Source of the DNA: an uncultured Clostridia bacterium
Lineage (GTDB): Bacteria; Bacillota; Clostridia; Christensenellales; Borkfalkiaceae
Reading direction: 5' to 3'
Assembly (NCBI GenBank): GCA_947630605.1
Contig: CANRIO010000003.1
Span: 1-60,147 of the forward strand
DNA length: 60,147 bases
Shown here: piece after piece, positions 56,310-60,147 of the stretch
Numbering within the stretch: position 1 is the stretch's first letter
Layout of the letters: each line of letters begins with the position of its first letter
Made by a program: the position numbers and the translations under genes
Notes under the pieces: model-generated
Database searches by the model: none
Seen by the model: only the letters and a program-made list of their open reading frames with translations
Told to the model about the DNA's origin: nothing

Positions 56310-56548
56310 AAATTCTCCTCCTTATATTGACATGTCATTATATTGTCATTTTATCATATATTTAGGAACATGTCAAGCATTTCAGAGAGAATTTACAGAA
56401 AAACTTTTTCTTCACAAGTTTTGGTCCGCATGACTCGTGGTAATTTTATGATAAAAGGGGTGAGTCGACTGGACTCCCCCCTTCTCATTTACAAAACATA
56501 TCAAATTGTCAACCACCATTTGGTTCATTCTTAGATTCACGCAATGGC

Positions 56549-58552
56549 TTAGAATCCCAATTTGTCGAATAAAACCTTATTTCTTTTCTTCGAATCGCTA
56601 ACCATCTTGTCATAAGACAATATTTCAATATGAGCATTATATCTCTGATTATAGCCAAAATAACCCATTCTATCAGGTGTCGGATGAAAAATGCCGTAAT
56701 GATCAAGTATGCCAATTAGTTTATCGTTTATGTCGCAAAGCGCATACAAGTAAAATTGCGTTGCCTCTGAAACGCGAATCGGACGCCCATCTTTATCCAT
56801 AGCTTTCCCAGACTTGATTTTATCGGCATACCTGTATAACTGTGAGATGGGATTATCTCCATCCGAATAATCGTTTCTCATCGGCTTTTTCAGTTCAAAT
56901 ATAAAAATCGAATTAAAGATAGATCCATCATTTGAATTTTCCGACATTGCAACAGGGCTATCCAAAATCAATATATCCGGGCGCTCTTCCTCTTTATCAC
57001 TATTAAATGGAATATCTGAACTGATATATGTAGCGTAGGCAAGTTTTTCATCGAGCAACCACAAATTGTGATTTTCGTATAATTGGTCATCGGAGGTCGA
57101 ACGCATCGGATATATTAAATCATGAATATATTTTTCGTTTTGATAATTGTTCGACGACCTTTTCTTACGAATAGCGTTTTCCAATAGATCCAATATCAAT
57201 TTTCTATGCGACACATATTCTGCAAGAACCGCCGCATTTGAATCACTGATTTTTTGAACCTGTTTTTGAAAACTGTCTCTGTATTCACGATCTGTGAGAT
57301 GTCCATCATTTAGCTTGTTCAACAAAGTAGCACTTTCCTTAGCGAGTTCCCTATCAAAATTATATTTTATCTGATACAATTCATCTGCCAACCTATCCTC
57401 GGATAAGTTAGGCTTGATTTTTCTGATGGCATCTTGCTTGTATTTTAATAAATGACGGAACTGCGGCGCAACATCCGTAACAAAACGCCGAATCATAGTT
57501 TCTTTTTCTTTGGCGATAGGCTCCAAAAATTCCATAAGGTATTTTTCAACCAATTCAGATGCTTTTTCTATAATTTCATCCATGGAAAGTAACGGCAATT
57601 CTTTTGCGACTCCCCCTTCTGGAATGCTGAAAGATAAGCGATTCATGTCAACATTTTCATTAAAGTATCTCCCGCTTAAAATACCAATATACCAAAAACC
57701 ATTTTTCTCATAGATTGATTTGTCAAGATTTGTTACATACTTGTCTAAATTACGTGTTTCGACCAAGCGGTCGTTCGCGCAGAGGAATAATTTGTTTCCG
57801 CTAAGACTAATCTCCTCCGCCTTAACGTGTAAGAGTTCAAATTCGCTGCCTTGGATCGTAAATTGTTTAATATTAGAATCTGTAAAAATTTTTTCTCTGC
57901 ATAGCTGGTTGAGATCGATGCACTCTTGTCCGTCAATTAACTCCACCTGGGGGCAATCTTTTGCAATGAAATATATCAAACAGTGTAGCAATATTCTATT
58001 GGCTATCGTAATTGCATTTTTGGGCAAAGATTTATCAAACGGCGCTTTTACATTTCGCAATTCAATGGAAGTAAAACGATCTTGTGCATCTGTATCAAAT
58101 GCACGATCTTCTATTTCTTCATGATTAACGGAAAATGTAAATTTTCTCTTAAAAAATTGTCCGCGCTGATAAAAAACGCTTTCCACATGGGCCGATTGAA
58201 AGGCAACCAGCCAAGAAAATCGCCCGACGCCTTTACCACCGTATTCTTCCTTATATGAGGAATCTGCCTCCATAAATGAATTCATATTATCATCGTTAAA
58301 CCCTATCCCATTGTCTTTGATTCGAAAAGAAACAATATCAGGTAACACGCCCGATGTGTCTAATACCATTTGACCATTACGAATTAGTTCTATTTGAATT
58401 TGAGGATTTTTATAAGTAGACTCCAACTTACGGCGTTCTTCAATCGCATTAAAAGAATTGACGATTGCCTCAAACACAGGGACCAGCGGCTGATTCTTGG
58501 GCAAGGGAAAGTTTTTAACTCGGCCTTTTACGCTAACTCCGAATTTTCTCAT
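56549..58552 (-). CDS. GHKL-type ATPase with PD-(D/E)XK-nuclease-like C-terminus
   Basis: VFEAIVNSFNAIEE; IVSFRIKDNGIGFNDDN; YGGKGVGRFSWL; C-terminal RPDILILDSP...FIFELKKP. Confidence 0.75.
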   Translation of the reverse strand: MRKFGVSVKGRVKNFPLPKNQPLVPVFEAIVNSFNAIEERRKLESTYKNPQIQIELIRNGQMVLDTSGVLPDIVSFRIKDNGIGFNDDNMNSFMEADSSYKEEYGGKGVGRFSWLVAFQSAHVESVFYQRGQFFKRKFTFSVNHEEIEDRAFDTDAQDRFTSIELRNVKAPFDKSLPKNAITIANRILLHCLIYFIAKDCPQVELIDGQECIDLNQLCREKIFTDSNIKQFTIQGSEFELLHVKAEEISLSGNKLFLCANDRLVETRNLDKYVTNLDKSIYEKNGFWYIGILSGRYFNENVDMNRLSFSIPEGGVAKELPLLSMDEIIEKASELVEKYLMEFLEPIAKEKETMIRRFVTDVAPQFRHLLKYKQDAIRKIKPNLSEDRLADELYQIKYNFDRELAKESATLLNKLNDGHLTDREYRDSFQKQVQKISDSNAAVLAEYVSHRKLILDLLENAIRKKRSSNNYQNEKYIHDLIYPMRSTSDDQLYENHNLWLLDEKLAYATYISSDIPFNSDKEEERPDILILDSPVAMSENSNDGSIFNSIFIFELKKPMRNDYSDGDNPISQLYRYADKIKSGKAMDKDGRPIRVSEATQFYLYALCDINDKLIGILDHYGIFHPTPDRMGYFGYNQRYNAHIEILSYDKMVSDSKKRNKVLFDKLGF

Positions 58553-58579
58553 TACAATTCTCCTAAAAAAGACGACCCT

Positions 58580-58608
58580 ATTGTATCATAATTTATAAAA
58601 ACTGTCAA
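58580..58608 (-). promoter_or_regulatory. Promoter for the GHKL gene
   Basis: TTGACA-17-TACAAT. Confidence 0.8.
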
Positions 58609-58741
58609 CTGTGTCCAAACCGCTCCATAAACTATATTCTTTGAACCTATATAATAGGCTCAACTTATTTTCCTTCATAATCACGCAAAGCAGAAAAATT
58701 CCCCGCGCTTTATCTCTCCAAGTGTTATAATATCCTTCGAG

Positions 58742-59914
58742 GTGATAACGGTGAGTAAAAGAGCAACGAAGGAAGAGAAAGAGGCGATTGTACATCGTTT
58801 TAATGAAGGTGAAACTGTCACGAAGCTTGTAAAAACAACGAGATTTTCGCGCAGTTCCATCTACTCATGGCTCAAAGAAAGTAAATTGAACCTGCCCGAA
58901 CATGTAAAACTCAAGGATTTTTCCCGTTTGAAGATGCAATATCGGAGGTTGCAAACCGTTATAGAGATCCTTCAAACGGCACCGTGTCCCGCGACTGCAC
59001 CGCTTCGGGATCGGTTGGAAGCAATCGAGCAAATGTCGCAAGAATACAACGTCAACGTTCTCTGCTTTGCCTTGAAAGTGGCGCACGGCACCTATTACAA
59101 TCATATCCTTCGCAATAAGCGCGAAAAATCGGTCTATGCAAAGAGGAAGGCCGTGCTCAAACCGATCATTGAAGAAATCTATCATAAGAGCCGCGAAACG
59201 TAAGGTCCGAGCAAGATTACGGTGATCTTGAAAGACCGTGGTTATAAGGTATCGGAAAAAACCGTAGCGGACATCATGCACGCAAATGATTGGTTCAGTA
59301 TTCGCGAAAGCGCAAAGACGCTCTATCTGCAACAGCAAAAATGCAGAGAAAATCTCTTGAAGCAAAATTTTAAGTCGGATCGCCCCAACGAAGTTTGGGT
59401 GAGCGACGTCACCCACTTTCGATTCCATGATAAAACATACTACATTTGCGTAATTTTGGACTTGTATTCCAGAATGGCGATTGCGTGTCAAGTCTCTTTG
59501 AAAAACAGCACAACTCTCACCAAAAGAACGTTCTTGCTTGCCTATAAAAGTCGTAATCCGCCGCAGGGACTGCTTTTCCACTCCGATAACGGCAACAATT
59601 ACATTTCCCGCAGCTTTACCGCTGCCCTTAAAAATTGCGGCGTGGTTCAATCCTATTCCCGCAAGAAAACTCCCTACGATAACTCTGTATGTGAATCTTT
59701 TTTTCACAACATGAAGGCAGAGGAACTTTATCGGACAAATTACCACTCGGAAAGAGAATTGCGAACGGGAATCGCAAACTATATCCATTTTTATAATACG
59801 GAACGCCCGCACAAGACTTTGCGCTATATGACTCCGCAGAAATTTGAAGAAGAATATGTGAGGTATCACCCGAAAAAAATCGGACAAGACAGTTCGGATT
59901 TTGACGCATTTTGA
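58742..59914 (+). pseudogene. IS3-family transposase interrupted by a single in-frame TAA
   Basis: HTH segment 58742-59203 and rve/DDE segment 59222-59914 in the same frame; TAA at 59201-59203 where RET[Y]GPSKI would be expected; WVSDVTHF, LFHSDNGNNYIS, DNSVCESFFHNMK. Confidence 0.85.
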
Positions 59915-60029
59915 TTTTCGACAACAAATCTTCTGTTTTTCGGAAATTGTGTCCAAAACCTCGCTGCCGCACAAAAGCCAATTTTATACGAGATTGCAAC
60001 TATAAAATCGTACAAACAACAAAAAAAGA

Positions 60030-60064
60030 ACTCCTATTTGGACATGAACAGTTCAAATAGAAGC
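60030..60064 (-). terminator. Terminator downstream of tRNA-Asn
   Basis: Minus strand GAGCTTCTATTTG-aactgttcatgtc-CAAATAGGAGTTCTTTTTTTG. Confidence 0.7.
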
Positions 60065-60075
60065 TCTCGTACACT

Positions 60076-60147
60076 TGGCTGCTCCTGTCAGACTCGAACT
60101 GACGACACCGCGGTTAACAGCCGCGTGCTCTACCGACTGAGCTAAGG
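60076..60147 (-). tRNA. tRNA-Asn (anticodon GTT), 5' end truncated by window edge
   Basis: Minus strand CCTTAGCTCAGTCGGTAGAGCACGCGGCTGTTAACCGCGGTGTCGTCAGTTCGAGTCTGACAGGAGCAGCCA. Confidence 0.93.

Noticed and set aside
58610-59960. TGTGTCCAAA(A)CC at both sides of the transposase as terminal inverted repeats
   Set aside because: Both copies (58610 and 59948) are in the same orientation, so they are not inverted repeats; the true IS ends were not resolved
58865-59974. 369-aa minus-strand ORF
   Set aside because: Antisense to the IS3 transposase

Overview
The window is a bacterial chromosome segment; gene content and codon style suggest an uncultured Clostridia-like Firmicute (inference). About 0-37.6 kb is GC-rich. 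It carries core genes (yraN-rnhB-ylqF-trmD-rimM-tmk, mutY, fhs, P-type ATPase, mgtE) mixed with a giant SF1 helicase, a three-gene ABC-transporter/surface-protein operon, an ECF sigma/beta-propeller pair and a family of mosaic intergenic repeats. About 38-60 kb is visibly more A/T-rich and accessory. It holds a sigma factor/C39-like peptidase/membrane-protein cassette, several nuclease-like and phosphatase-like genes, BspA-type LRR genes, a soluble FtsH-like AAA protease, an ADP-ribosylglycohydrolase operon, an HNH plus CoiA-like protein, an AAA_14/DUF4143 ATPase, an XRE regulator, a GHKL ATPase with a PD-(D/E)XK-like C-terminus, and an IS3-type transposase broken by one in-frame stop. It ends in a partial tRNA-Asn. 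Most interesting: (1) an S-box-like (SAM) riboswitch with a matching terminator/anti-terminator upstream of an uncharacterised 92-aa gene; (2) an intact 1106-aa FGAM-synthase-derived protein that has lost its recognisable catalytic motifs; (3) a 24-bp element placed immediately upstream of the -35 of three unrelated accessory promoters; (4) the GHKL-nuclease/HNH/AAA_14 cluster, a candidate defence locus; (5) the sigma/peptidase/anti-sigma-like cassette flanked by tandem DNA repeats. All family calls come from motif reading by eye; no database search was run.
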